Below are positions 23,239 through 30,908 of a DNA stretch of 34,434 nt, piece after piece. Source of the stretch: Chloroflexota bacterium (GTDB lineage: Bacteria; Chloroflexota; Limnocylindria; QHBO01). How positions within the stretch are numbered: position 1 is the stretch's first letter; each line of letters starts with the position of its first letter. The DNA is taken from contig JACDEL010000029.1 in NCBI GenBank assembly GCA_013816405.1, forward strand, positions 1 through 34,434, in the 5' to 3' direction. Below the pieces are notes generated by a model, which saw nothing but the letters and a program-made list of their open reading frames with translations, did no database searches and had not been told where the DNA came from. A program made the position numbers and the translations under genes.

Positions 23239-24089
23239 CCGCCGCGCGCCAGGATGGCCGCCTGACGGTGGCCCTCGTCTCGGAGGTCTTCTGGCAGCCG
23301 GATGGCCTCGGCCGTCTCGCGGAGCGGCTCGACCGGTGCGTGCAGCGCGGCGCCGACCTGGCGATGCTGCCCGAGCTCGCCCTCAACCCCTGGCGGCCGG
23401 CGACCAAGGACGCGGTCGAGGACGACGCCGAGCCGATGGACGGGCCCCGCGCCAGGGCGTTGGCCACGGCCGCCCGCGAGGCGGGGATCGGCGTGGTGGG
23501 AGGGATCATCCACGCGGATGCCGAGACCGGACGACGGACCAGCCGGGTGCTCGTGTTCGATCGGTCTGGTGAGCTAGTGGCCACCTACGAAAAGCTGCAC
23601 CTGCCGGAGGAGCCGGGCTTCTGGGAGACGAGCCACTACGAGCCCGGGACGGAGGCGCCGCGACGGATAGACGCCTTTGGCGTGCCGCTCGGCGTCCAGG
23701 TCTGCAGCGACACGAACCGGCCGGAGGGCTCGCACCTGCTCGGCGGGCAGGGGGCGGAGGCGATCCTGATCCCGCGGGCCAGCGAGGAGCGGACCTACCA
23801 GCGCTGGAAGATCGTCTTGCGCGCGAACGCGCTGACGAGCTGCAGCTACGTCCTGTCCGTCAACCGGCCCGATCCGGAGGAAGGGGTGCTGCTGGGTGGC
23901 CCTTCGATCGCGGTCGACCCGAACGGCAACGTCCTCCTCGAGACCACCGATCAGGTCGCCATCCTGACCCTCGAGTCGCGCGTGGTCAGCGCGGCACGGG
24001 TCGCCTATCCAGGGTACCTGCCGGTGCGCGCACGCCTGTATGCCGATGCCTGGCGCGAGATTGCGGGGAGGGACGGCGAGCCGAGCTGA
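23235..24089 (+). CDS. nitrilase-superfamily carbon-nitrogen hydrolase
   Basis: This 284-aa enzyme cleaves a C-N bond of an amide or nitrile. The catalytic triad is visible as E47 (MLPELALNP), K120 (YEKLHLP) and C157 (GVQVCSDTNRPEG). Length and strand order match the superfamily. The ATG overlaps the stop of the 66-aa ORF and has no Shine-Dalgarno site of its own, so it depends on coupled translation. With the Rieske oxygenase it suggests a two-step breakdown of a nitrogenous compound; the compound is unknown. Confidence 0.88.
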   Translation: MTAARQDGRLTVALVSEVFWQPDGLGRLAERLDRCVQRGADLAMLPELALNPWRPATKDAVEDDAEPMDGPRARALATAAREAGIGVVGGIIHADAETGRRTSRVLVFDRSGELVATYEKLHLPEEPGFWETSHYEPGTEAPRRIDAFGVPLGVQVCSDTNRPEGSHLLGGQGAEAILIPRASEERTYQRWKIVLRANALTSCSYVLSVNRPDPEEGVLLGGPSIAVDPNGNVLLETTDQVAILTLESRVVSAARVAYPGYLPVRARLYADAWREIAGRDGEPS

Positions 24090-24095
24090 GGGCGC

Positions 24096-24791
24096 TCAGG
24101 AGAAGGTGAAGGTGCCCTCGCCCAGGAGCTCTTCTCCGCGGTAGATGCGAAGGATGTGGGTTCCCTTCCCCCACGAGCCGTAGAGCTGGGCCATGGAGTA
24201 TTTGAGCTTGAGGCCGTCGCTCAACAGGGTCTTATCGACCAGAACGACGCCCTGCTCCCGGGTCTGGACGACCGTCTCGCTGCCATCAGCCTCAACGCGC
24301 ACGACCGCACTTTCGAGCCGGTCCACGCCGATCGGCGCAGCCAGGCTGATGGCATACGCGAAGCCGGGGCTGGCCGTTGTGAAGGTCGTGGTCTCACCGA
24401 CGATCTTCCTGGCGTTGTTGTCCCAACTCGTACCAAAGATGACGGTGGCCGGCAGGGCCGGCGACGGCACGACGCTCGGGCTGACAGCGACGCTCGGAGC
24501 AGCAGAGGCCGAGGCGCTCGCAGACGGCGTGGGGGAGGGTGTCTGCTCGGCGATGTTGGGTGCGGGCGGGATGAGGCCCGAAAGGATCAATCCCAGCGCA
24601 ATGGCAGCCAAAATGGCGCCCAGCGTGCCACCGATCGAGGTGAGCGAGGCCTGGTCGGTCGGGAAGAGGCCGCCTGGGCCGGTGGAGACCGGGGCGGCTG
24701 GCTGGATGGCGTATCCACATGAGCGGCACACCTGGGCCCACGAAGGGTTCTCGTGGCCGCAGTTGAAGCATTCAACGGTGTCGCCGGTCAT
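24096..24791 (-). CDS. zinc-ribbon membrane-anchored protein
   Basis: This 231-aa protein begins with a zinc ribbon (VECFNCGHENPSWAQVCRSCGY, two CxxC pairs), followed by one membrane helix (GGTLGAILAAIALGLILSGL), a Ser/Pro/Ala-rich linker and an outer beta-rich domain (VIFGTSWDNNARKIVGETTT ... GKGTHILRIYRGEELLGEGT). The outer part resembles small domains that bind or sense at the cell surface, with no recognised ligand. ATG 24791 has a -10 box 8 nt upstream. The gene converges on the nitrilase gene with a 6-nt gap. Confidence 0.65.
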   Translation of the reverse strand: MTGDTVECFNCGHENPSWAQVCRSCGYAIQPAAPVSTGPGGLFPTDQASLTSIGGTLGAILAAIALGLILSGLIPPAPNIAEQTPSPTPSASASASAAPSVAVSPSVVPSPALPATVIFGTSWDNNARKIVGETTTFTTASPGFAYAISLAAPIGVDRLESAVVRVEADGSETVVQTREQGVVLVDKTLLSDGLKLKYSMAQLYGSWGKGTHILRIYRGEELLGEGTFTFS

Positions 24792-24799
24792 CGGGCCAG

Positions 24800-24805
24800 A
24801 GCCTA
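24800..24805 (-). promoter_or_regulatory. -10 element (TAGGCT) of a leaderless promoter, minus strand
   Basis: TAGGCT on the minus strand ends 8 nt before the ATG at 24791. It makes the slightly longer frame from 24809 unlikely. Confidence 0.45.
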
Positions 24806-24933
24806 GCACGCAGGTGGCCGCCGGCGGTGAGAACGCCGACGGCCTGTGGATGACCCCGCAACGGGTCGTCCGCCGGGGATGCTAGCCGAGCGATTGAGCA
24901 CTGCCAAGCGGGCCTCGCGTGGACCCCTTCGCG

Positions 24934-25239
24934 TCAGTGGTTGGAGGTGAACTGGAAGCAGGCGACGTCGTATTGCGCGACAGCGTGGCTGCTGTTGGCG
25001 TGGAGCAGGGACTGCGAAGCGTCGCTGCCTGCATACACGGTCTCGGCGTGCGCGAAGCCTTCGGTCAAGAAGCCGTGGGGCTCGAGCTCTGCTCCTTCAT
25101 CACCACATTCGGCCGATGGCTGGCCGGTGCCGGCTGGATTCGAGGCAGCGAGTGTGCCCGAAGCCAAGGAGAGCACCAAACCGGCGCCAAGGGTGGCAGC
25201 AAGTGCCAGGGAACGGGTGACCGTGATGGATCGTCTCAT
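24934..25239 (-). CDS. small secreted protein
   Basis: This 101-aa protein has a signal peptide (RSLALAATLGAGLVLSLASGTLA) and a mature part SNPAGTGQPSAECGDEGAEL ... HAETVYAGSDASQSLLHANS ... HAVAQYDVACFQF. Two cysteines probably form a disulfide. I recall similar short exported proteins with NPxGxGQPxAECGD and QYDVACxQ in actinobacteria and Chloroflexota, without assigned function. GGAGGT lies 7 nt before the ATG. Confidence 0.7.
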   Translation of the reverse strand: MRRSITVTRSLALAATLGAGLVLSLASGTLAASNPAGTGQPSAECGDEGAELEPHGFLTEGFAHAETVYAGSDASQSLLHANSSHAVAQYDVACFQFTSNH

Positions 25240-25398
25240 CGGGATACCTCCAATTGGAACGGCATTTCAGGCGGTATTTGTGACTACGCCGCGGGTTACC
25301 GCTGGAGGAGGCCGATGCTCGCTCTCTGCGAAGCCCGGCTGTCATATGTCCGCACCCTGCAGCCCCCCTCCTGCAAGGTCCCAGCAACCTGGGCGGTC

Positions 25399-25404
25399 TA
25401 TACC
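25399..25404 (+). promoter_or_regulatory. -10-like TATACC before a small gene
   Basis: TATACC ends 6 nt before ATG 25411, with the same geometry as the other leaderless starts. The hexamer matches TATAAT at the first four positions only. Confidence 0.35.
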
Positions 25405-25410
25405 TAGACG

Positions 25411-25623
25411 ATGATCCTGGTGCGGCTTGCAGGTCCAACCATCTCGGTCGATGTGCGCGTGCTCGAGGTTCGCGGGCGCTGGATTGCCTCCGCCGACACG
25501 GCAAACGGGCCGACCCTTGGCCTTGGTTTCGCAGCCGATACGGCGATCGAACGGGCGTTGCAGCCCTTCGAGGAGAGCGTCGCGGAGCTGCTCGGCAGCC
25601 TCCACCGCCAGGACCTCAGCTAG
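25411..25623 (+). CDS. 70-aa conserved-looking small protein
   Basis: This protein reads MILVRLAGPTISVDVRVLEV, then RGRWIASADTANGPTLGLGF and an amphipathic helix (AIERALQPFEESVAELLGSL). The strand-strand-helix plan looks like a small soluble fold. No family is recognised. It precedes a 24-aa membrane peptide by 18 nt and may be co-transcribed with it. Confidence 0.5.
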   Translation: MILVRLAGPTISVDVRVLEVRGRWIASADTANGPTLGLGFAADTAIERALQPFEESVAELLGSLHRQDLS

Positions 25624-25641
25624 GCGTAGAGGAGAGCAACC

Positions 25642-25716
25642 ATGTACATCGGCGGTGGAATCCTCGGCTTGATCCTCCTGATCCTCCTGATCCTCTGGTT
25701 GACTGGCAACCTCTGA
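25642..25716 (+). CDS. 24-aa single-helix membrane peptide
   Basis: The peptide is MYIGGGILGLILLILLILWL followed by TGNL, a single membrane helix. GAGGAG lies 8 nt before the ATG. Very short MYIGGGxLxLILxILLxxWL-type peptides are known to me from several bacteria, and a role at the membrane is all that can be inferred. Confidence 0.6.
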   Translation: MYIGGGILGLILLILLILWLTGNL

Positions 25717-25801
25717 TCGTCCGAGCTACTGCCCATAGCCGTCACCACAGCTCCCTGCCAGGGGGGCCCAGCTTCGCTGGCCGCCTGAGTCCGCCCTCGC
25801 G

Positions 25802-26464
25802 ATGATGCGATTCCTGCGAGACCAGGGGTTGGCCATCGTCATGTTCGGCATCTTCGCCGTGACGCTGGTGGGCCTCGTGTTCGCAGGATGGGACAGTTTC
25901 AACCGCGACCGGGCAATGGTCGGCGAGGCTGAGGTCACGTTGACGGCGTACGTTGCCTCACCGGACTTCGGCGAGGCGATATTCGAGAACTGGGAGAGCG
26001 AGTTCCTGCAGATGGGCGCCTACGTCCTGCTGACTGCTTTTCTGTTCAGCCGCGGATCCGCCGAGTCGCGGGACCCCGACCACCCCGGCCCCCAGGTCGA
26101 GGATCTTGGCCCTGCGGGCAAGCGCCGCAAGGTTCCCTGGCCCGTGAGGCGCGGCGGACTCGCACTCACGATCTATGAGCACTCCCTGACGATCGCGCTC
26201 TTCGCCTTCTTCCTCGTCTCGTTCGTCCTCCACGCAGTGATGGGTGCCGGCGCCTACAGCCGAGAGCTGGTCCAGGAAGGCGGGAGGGCTATCGGCACCC
26301 TCGACTACCTCGGCACGTCGAGGTTCTGGTTCGAGTCGCTGCAGAACTGGCAGAGCGAATTCCTGTCGGTGGGCGCCCTGATCGTCTTGTCGATCTTCCT
26401 GCGGGAGCGCCGGTCGCCGGAATCCAAGCCGGTGGCGGCCACGGACGCACAGACAGGCGCCTAG
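25802..26464 (+). CDS. DUF6766-like membrane protein
   Basis: This 220-aa protein has four membrane helices in two similar halves. Each half has a helix, a short loop with W.S.F and NWESEFLQMGAYVLL or NWQSEFLSVGALIVL, then a second helix. A polar loop (residues about 95-120) separates the halves. The repeated NWxSEF motif is typical of the DUF6766 family, whose function is unknown. Two ATGs (25802, 25805) are possible and neither has a Shine-Dalgarno site. Confidence 0.75.
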   Translation: MMRFLRDQGLAIVMFGIFAVTLVGLVFAGWDSFNRDRAMVGEAEVTLTAYVASPDFGEAIFENWESEFLQMGAYVLLTAFLFSRGSAESRDPDHPGPQVEDLGPAGKRRKVPWPVRRGGLALTIYEHSLTIALFAFFLVSFVLHAVMGAGAYSRELVQEGGRAIGTLDYLGTSRFWFESLQNWQSEFLSVGALIVLSIFLRERRSPESKPVAATDAQTGA

Positions 26465-26603
26465 GCACCGATTGGCGCCCCTTCCGTGGTCCGCTCTCGC
26501 TGCTACCTGCGGTAATTCCAGCAGCGTTCCGAATCGCTAAGGAGCGGCGCCGATCGACTCCCTTTCGCCAGGGATTGGCTTCGGTACCTGATGCTCCCGA
26601 GTG

Positions 26604-26632
26604 TTGACAAGTCGCACCAAGTTATCCACACT
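26604..26632 (+). promoter_or_regulatory. promoter TTGACA-17-CACACT with an embedded DnaA-box sequence
   Basis: TTGACA (26604-26609) and CACACT (26627-26632) have ideal 17-nt spacing. TTATCCACA (26622-26630), a perfect DnaA-box consensus, overlaps the -10. The same arrangement recurs at 28680-28708 before the related gene. Confidence 0.6.
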
Positions 26633-26659
26633 CGCGAACCGCGCAGAGTGGAGTTGACA

Positions 26660-26896
26660 TTGCACCCGTCCCGCAAGACCGCCCTCCTGCAGAACGACCA
26701 GATGGATGGAGTGCACGTTGAGCTCCTGGCCGAAGCGATTGCCGACGTGAGCACGAGGGCACGGTGTTACCTCTCGGAGCCTGCCGACGCGGCGTGGCAC
26801 GACCTAGTAGAGGCGCTGACGCGCACATACGGTGACCGCGAGACCTACGACCTCCTTCGTGCGGTCGCGATCCACTCCCAGACATCCCGACGCTGA
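26660..26896 (+). CDS. small paralogous protein, internally deleted copy
   Basis: This 78-aa protein, read from a TTG at 26660, ends RARCYLSEPADAAWHDLVEALT, RTYGDRETYDLLRAVAIHSQ and TSRR. It is a near duplicate of the product at 28736-29122 but lacks about 50 central residues after AEAIAD. The deletion is in frame and joins two GCCGACG/GCTGACGTG-like sites. The TTG is chosen because GGAG-N6-TTG-CAC is conserved in both copies. GTG 26648 is an alternative. The function is unknown. Confidence 0.5.
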   Translation: MHPSRKTALLQNDQMDGVHVELLAEAIADVSTRARCYLSEPADAAWHDLVEALTRTYGDRETYDLLRAVAIHSQTSRR

Positions 26897-27347
26897 CCGA
26901 ACCCCATGCTGCCGGGCGCTAGCTGTCACGATTTGGTACTGGGCTGCTCGTGGCCTTCCCTCGAGCGGACGCAGTACTACATCGTTGGGGTGGAGTTGCA
27001 ATAGTGACGATTCGGGCGAGGGGTCCCGGCCGCGCCGCACATCGCGGGCGACGCGTCCCGCTCGGTTTGGCGGCCCTGCGCGTGTGAGCACGGGCCATGA
27101 GGGGACCTCCGGTCGCCAGTCAATCATCACGTTCCCGGTCAGTGTCCCGTGTGGCCATCGGACCCGGTGGCCGAACGCGGTGCGCAAAAGCACCACTTTT
27201 TCCACACCCAACCGCACATAACCTCACAAGATGGTCCACTTGTCGGGTCTGGGTACTTTGCAAGCCAGGACGAAAGTCCTATGCTCCGACGATTGGAATC
27301 ATCAGATCCATCCTTCGATCTATAACCGAGTTGAGGAGACAACCATC
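26897..27347 (+). other. 451-bp intergenic region without a credible gene
   Basis: No convincing ORF is seen. The segment contains TTTTCCACA (27198-27206), which fits the relaxed DnaA-box pattern TTWTNCACA, and an AGGAC-GAAA-GTCCT hairpin (27267-27280) in a lower-GC leader before the next gene. Confidence 0.5.
27267..27280 (+). promoter_or_regulatory. GAAA-tetraloop hairpin in the leader of the surface protein gene
   Basis: AGGAC-GAAA-GTCCT forms a 5-bp stem with a GNRA loop 67 nt before the GTG at 27348. GNRA hairpins occur in structured leaders and riboswitches, but I could not match a known class. Confidence 0.3.
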
Positions 27348-27890
27348 GTGAGAAGGCTCTTGGCTCCACTGGCCGCCGTTGCGCTGACCTTGGCTACAGT
27401 GGGCTCCGTGCTCGCCTGGGCCCGCCCGATGCTGACCGCGGAGTGCGCCCCGGACGCGAATAGCCTCGCGTGGAAGATTAGCCTCCAAGGCCCCGAGGAC
27501 AACTACAGCATCGACTGGTCGTTCGATTCGGCCTTCGCCGGCGCCACCACCGTCGACTTCCTCACTGCCGGCGACCACAGCTTCACGACGCCGCGCGGCG
27601 GCTGGAAGCTCTACGTGCGCTGGTCAAGCCATCATGACTCCCATGCGCAGGCCGACGCGAACCTACAGATCTGCCAGCAGGCCAGCCACAGTCAACCTGC
27701 AAGTGGCGAGCAGTCGGTCGACGCCGGAACCGGAACGTCGGGAGGAGGCACCATCCCGGATGCTTCAATGGACGGCACCGGATCGAACCCGATCCCGACC
27801 ATCCTCTTCAGCCTTCTGCTGCTGGGATCGCTGACGGCCATGGTTGTCACCAACGTCAAGACCGCCAAGGACGCCCCCCCGATTCGCTAG
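27348..27890 (+). CDS. exported protein with C-terminal membrane anchor
   Basis: This 180-aa protein starts with a signal peptide (RRLLAPLAAVALTLATVGSV). An outer beta-rich domain with two cysteines follows (LTAECAPDANSLAWKISLQG ... GGWKLYVRWSSHHDSHAQAD ... LQICQQ), then a Gly/Thr/Ser-rich linker and a C-terminal helix (PIPTILFSLLLLGSLTAMVV) with a short basic tail. The plan is that of a wall-spanning or surface protein without an LPXTG motif. GAGGAG lies 9 nt before the GTG start. No family is recognised. Confidence 0.6.
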   Translation: MRRLLAPLAAVALTLATVGSVLAWARPMLTAECAPDANSLAWKISLQGPEDNYSIDWSFDSAFAGATTVDFLTAGDHSFTTPRGGWKLYVRWSSHHDSHAQADANLQICQQASHSQPASGEQSVDAGTGTSGGGTIPDASMDGTGSNPIPTILFSLLLLGSLTAMVVTNVKTAKDAPPIR

Positions 27891-28068
27891 GGATCGACGG
27901 CCTCCACACTTCCGATCTACGGCGGTTCACCTCTTGGGCAAGGTGCGATCTAGGCTGTGGAGCATGCCCTCGAGCAAGTGAGGGGATCGTGGACGAGCTG
28001 AGAGCGAGCCTGCCGCGGGCGGCACTGGCCTAGGGCCTGAGCTGGTCGACGCGCACAGTCCGAGCGGA

Positions 28069-28542
28069 ATGCGCCACGAGCCGCGTGGACTTGGCCTCAC
28101 GATAAGCATCGTGCTCTTGGTCCTCGCCGTCCTCGCCGGCCTTGCCGTAGGCGGGTGGCAATGGGCGAGCCGAGGGATCACAGTCGAGGTCGTATCCGTC
28201 CCGGCCATCCCTGGCCAGTGGCGCGAGGTCGGGGCTCCGACCGTCCGCGGGCGCCCCGCCAATCATCAGTTCGACTGTGCTGATGGGTATCCCGGGATAG
28301 GGAAACCCAATGGACCAGCCCTTGTCGGGGGGAATCTGCAGTATGCCGATTCGGATTCGAACCCGGACTTCGTGCGATGCTACGCCCTCTTCGGGCATCA
28401 AGAAGAGATCACGGAATCTCGATTCCGAGACCCCGAATTGGAGGATCTACGACAAGCGGCGCGGGCAGGGGTCGTCGCCTACGTTTTCCTGCTGGCCTTC
28501 ACGCTTTCGAATCGCGCGCTACGCCGCAGGAGCGCCGAGTAA
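28069..28542 (+). CDS. small membrane protein with two TM helices
   Basis: This 157-aa protein has helices at about residues 9-30 (LGLTISIVLLVLAVLAGLAV) and 130-147 (RAGVVAYVFLLAFTLSNRAL). A roughly 100-residue loop between them contains two cysteines (FDCADG, VRCYALFG) that could pair outside the cell. A positively charged N-terminus and an arginine-rich end suggest both termini are inside. No family or function is recognised. There is no clear ribosome site. Confidence 0.45.
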   Translation: MRHEPRGLGLTISIVLLVLAVLAGLAVGGWQWASRGITVEVVSVPAIPGQWREVGAPTVRGRPANHQFDCADGYPGIGKPNGPALVGGNLQYADSDSNPDFVRCYALFGHQEEITESRFRDPELEDLRQAARAGVVAYVFLLAFTLSNRALRRRSAE

Positions 28543-28679
28543 GTCGTCCTTCGTTGCTCGAGTTCACGCGGCGCGGGCCGTGGTCCGGACTAGGCCCTTG
28601 CGCTCGCTCGGTCAGCGCGTCGAGTTGAGCCATCGACAGCCCGCCGAGCTCTCCGCTCGTGGCGGGCAGCATAGGAGTG

Positions 28680-28708
28680 TTGACAACTTGCACCAGGTTA
28701 TCCACACT
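28680..28708 (+). promoter_or_regulatory. promoter TTGACA-17-CACACT with an embedded DnaA-box sequence (second copy)
   Basis: TTGACA (28680-28685) and CACACT (28703-28708) have 17-nt spacing, with TTATCCACA at 28698-28706. About 30 bp around these boxes are nearly identical to 26603-26634. Confidence 0.6.
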
Positions 28709-28735
28709 CGCGCTCCCACGCAGGCGGAGACGACA

Positions 28736-29122
28736 TTGCACGAATCCAGTGAGACCGCCCTCGTGCAGACCGACCCGACGGGTGGAGCACGCGCCGAGCT
28801 ACTGGCTGCAGCGATTGCCGACGCGGATGCCGAGCACAACGGTAACCGGGACCACGGGGACCTGCATGTCGCTGCCCTCGATGCTGAACGTGACAGCCTG
28901 CTACGGCTGCTCGATCAGGCCATCACCGAGCGCGATGCGGCGCGGGCTGCTCTTGCCGACGGGACTGCTGACGTGCGCACGTGGGCGAGGTGTTACCTGC
29001 GGGAGCCTGCCGACGCTGCTTGGCACGAACTGGTCGAGGCACTGACGCGGAGCTACGGTGAGGGTGACACGTACGACCTCCTTCGTGCAGTGACAATCCA
29101 TTCCCAGACCAGCCGCCGCTGA
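28736..29122 (+). CDS. small paralogous protein, full-length copy
   Basis: This 128-aa protein starts at a TTG 6 nt after GGAG. It begins MHESSETALVQTDPTGGARA, has a charged coiled-coil-like centre (LDAERDSLLRLLDQAITERD, AARAALADG) and ends RCYLREPADAAWHELVEALT, RSYGEGDTYDLLRAVTIHSQ and TSRR. It is the longer relative of 26660-26896 and shares its promoter. The conserved C-terminal 50 residues are probably the functional unit. No known family is recognised; the helix-rich content may mean a regulator or dimerisation module. Confidence 0.5.
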   Translation: MHESSETALVQTDPTGGARAELLAAAIADADAEHNGNRDHGDLHVAALDAERDSLLRLLDQAITERDAARAALADGTADVRTWARCYLREPADAAWHELVEALTRSYGEGDTYDLLRAVTIHSQTSRR

Positions 29123-29328
29123 TCCTGCTCGCTGGCTGAGGCGATGCCCCGCGACCAGGCTGGATGGCTCCGCCGTCGCACGGTAGCCGGCAAGAGGCTA
29201 TGCGCTAGCGTGGGACGCTTGCTGACCGGACCAAGGGCGTCGGAGCGGGGGTACCGCTGTCCTAGTTTCCCGCACGCATCGCACCCATAGACTGCAAGCG
29301 AGGTAACCCAACAAACAGGGGATACAGG

Positions 29329-29883
29329 ATGGCTGGATTCTGGGAGTGGCGCCGCGGGGCGCAGGAGACGAGTTCAACCGCGCTCGCCGTCGAGGAGGCT
29401 CCACTCGAGCCAGTGGAGCTCTACACCGGCAGCGCAATGCTGTTCGGCTTGGTCGAGCCTGACGGACGCCGGCTATCGGACATCCTCAACTCGAGCTCGC
29501 ACCTGTCCCTTCATGATGCGCGTTCGACAAGCATCATCGACGGCGTGGAGGGCACCGAGGGCGAAGGCTGGACCTCGGTCCCGGCCGACGAGATCTTGCT
29601 GATCATGCCGCCGGAACACATGTCGCCTCGCCAACTGCGCGTCAACCGCCGCCAGCACCGGGTACGGATTGCCACGGGCCCATACCAGGTTATCGGTAAT
29701 GCGCACCTGCCTCCCGGCGTCGGTCTCGACGCCTATGCACTGCAGAAGCGTATTCGCTTCTTGGCGGTCACCAAGGCGGTGGTGTACTCCACCGACGACA
29801 CGGCGCTAGAGCGCATGGCGCATGTGGTGCTGGTCAACATCGGACCGATCGCGGAGCTGACGGAAGTCCTCACCATTTCCTGA
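29329..29883 (+). CDS. 184-aa uncharacterised soluble protein
   Basis: The N-terminal 30 residues are variable. Then come VELYTGSAMLFGLVEPDGRR and LSDILNSSSHLSLHDARSTS, a stretch DEILLIMPPEHMSPRQLRVN with RRQHRVRIATGPYQVIGNAH, and a final strand-rich part (RFLAVTKAVVY, ERMAHVVLVNIGPIAELTEV). The G..RLSDxLN...L.L.DA motif and the H.P.G.....L.....F..VT.A pattern recall small DUF proteins with an Sm-like fold, but I cannot name the family. It is followed by a 269-bp spacer. Confidence 0.55.
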   Translation: MAGFWEWRRGAQETSSTALAVEEAPLEPVELYTGSAMLFGLVEPDGRRLSDILNSSSHLSLHDARSTSIIDGVEGTEGEGWTSVPADEILLIMPPEHMSPRQLRVNRRQHRVRIATGPYQVIGNAHLPPGVGLDAYALQKRIRFLAVTKAVVYSTDDTALERMAHVVLVNIGPIAELTEVLTIS

Positions 29884-30152
29884 GAGGCCGCCCTCTCGGA
29901 TGGGTGCCACGCTGCCACGGATTGCCGGCCAGTGAGAGAGGCTAGGGTGGTCCGCTTACTGCCGGCCTATTGGCCGCGCGCAACGACGCGTGCGCCCAGC
30001 TTCGTCGGTTCCGACGACAGACGGCGTGAGCGTGCAAGGGGCCTACGGAAAAGTGGTGCGTGCGGGCAACGCCCCGGGTGGAGCTCACTTTCGTGCAGCT
30101 GCCGACCGGACGTACCATGCTGTTTCCATTCATTAGTATTTGGTGGGAACCA

Positions 30153-30908
30153 ATGTCTCAGCTCCGAAGGTCGCTGGCTGCGTCGATCACCTTGGCACTG
30201 CTGGCGACGACGCTGTCGATCAGTGTCGTTGCGGCCGCTCCAACTCCACTGATGCCGGACCTTGGAATGGCCCGACTGCGAGGGTTCAGCGTCGATAGGA
30301 CGTCAACGCCGGGCAAGACAAAGCTTCGCTTCACGACCGTCATCATCAATATCGGCGATGGTCCGTTCCAGGCTTTTGGGCACGGTCCGAAGACAAATGG
30401 CGAGCTGCTCGTCGATGGCATGATCAAGGACAGCGCTGGCAATTGGAGTAGCTATGCGACGCCCTACCACATGATTTTCGCCGGAGATGCGCACCAGCAT
30501 TGGCACGTCAAAGACATCGAGCGCTACGTCCTGCGAAACACCGCAGGGCAGAACAAGGGCACCGGCGAAAAGCATGGCTTCTGCTTCTACGACAACGAGG
30601 AGTTCGATCTGTCGTTGCCCGGAGCACCCTCGTCGCCGAGGTACACGGGATGCGGGCGCAACCAGGACACGAACGTCACGGTGGGACTCTCGGTCGGCTG
30701 GGGTGATCACTATCCAGCCAAGATCCCCGACCAGTACATCGACATCACCGGCCTGCCATCTGGCAACTACACGCTTACGGCCACCGCCGATCCGGGGCGC
30801 GGCTTCATGGAGCGGTGCGAGGGCAACAACATCACCACAGCCACGCTGCACATAACCTCTACGAGCGTGACGGTCGTCACCGCGGGTACGCCCTCAAAGA
30901 GGTGCTAG
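30153..30908 (+). CDS. secreted lysyl-oxidase-like protein
   Basis: This 251-aa exported protein has a signal peptide (LRRSLAASITLALLATTLSI) and then matches bacterial lysyl-oxidase-like (PF01186-type) proteins. These include PDLGMARLRGF, the copper motif HQHWHVKDIERYVL (H114, H116, H118), KHGFCFYDNEEFDL, YTGCGRNQDTNVTVGLSVGWGD and DITGLPSGNYTLTATADPGR. Animal lysyl oxidases oxidise protein lysines with copper and a tyrosine-derived quinone. Whether this one is catalytic is not known. The frame is open to 30060, but ATG 30153 begins the signal peptide and has GGTGGGAA upstream. Confidence 0.8.
   Translation: MSQLRRSLAASITLALLATTLSISVVAAAPTPLMPDLGMARLRGFSVDRTSTPGKTKLRFTTVIINIGDGPFQAFGHGPKTNGELLVDGMIKDSAGNWSSYATPYHMIFAGDAHQHWHVKDIERYVLRNTAGQNKGTGEKHGFCFYDNEEFDLSLPGAPSSPRYTGCGRNQDTNVTVGLSVGWGDHYPAKIPDQYIDITGLPSGNYTLTATADPGRGFMERCEGNNITTATLHITSTSVTVVTAGTPSKRC

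Noticed and set aside
23057-23572. 171-codon frame over the palindromes and nitrilase start
   Set aside because: It overlaps the nitrilase gene extensively out of frame and has an Arg/Pro-rich shadow composition.
27267-27280. Cyclic-di-GMP riboswitch
   Set aside because: Only the GAAA hairpin fits; the conserved second stem and flanking bases of the known class are not present.
26622-28706. Replication origin suggested by DnaA-box sequences
   Set aside because: Only two perfect and one relaxed box lie in 2 kb, two of them inside duplicated promoters, with no AT-rich unwinding region and no dnaA or dnaN nearby.
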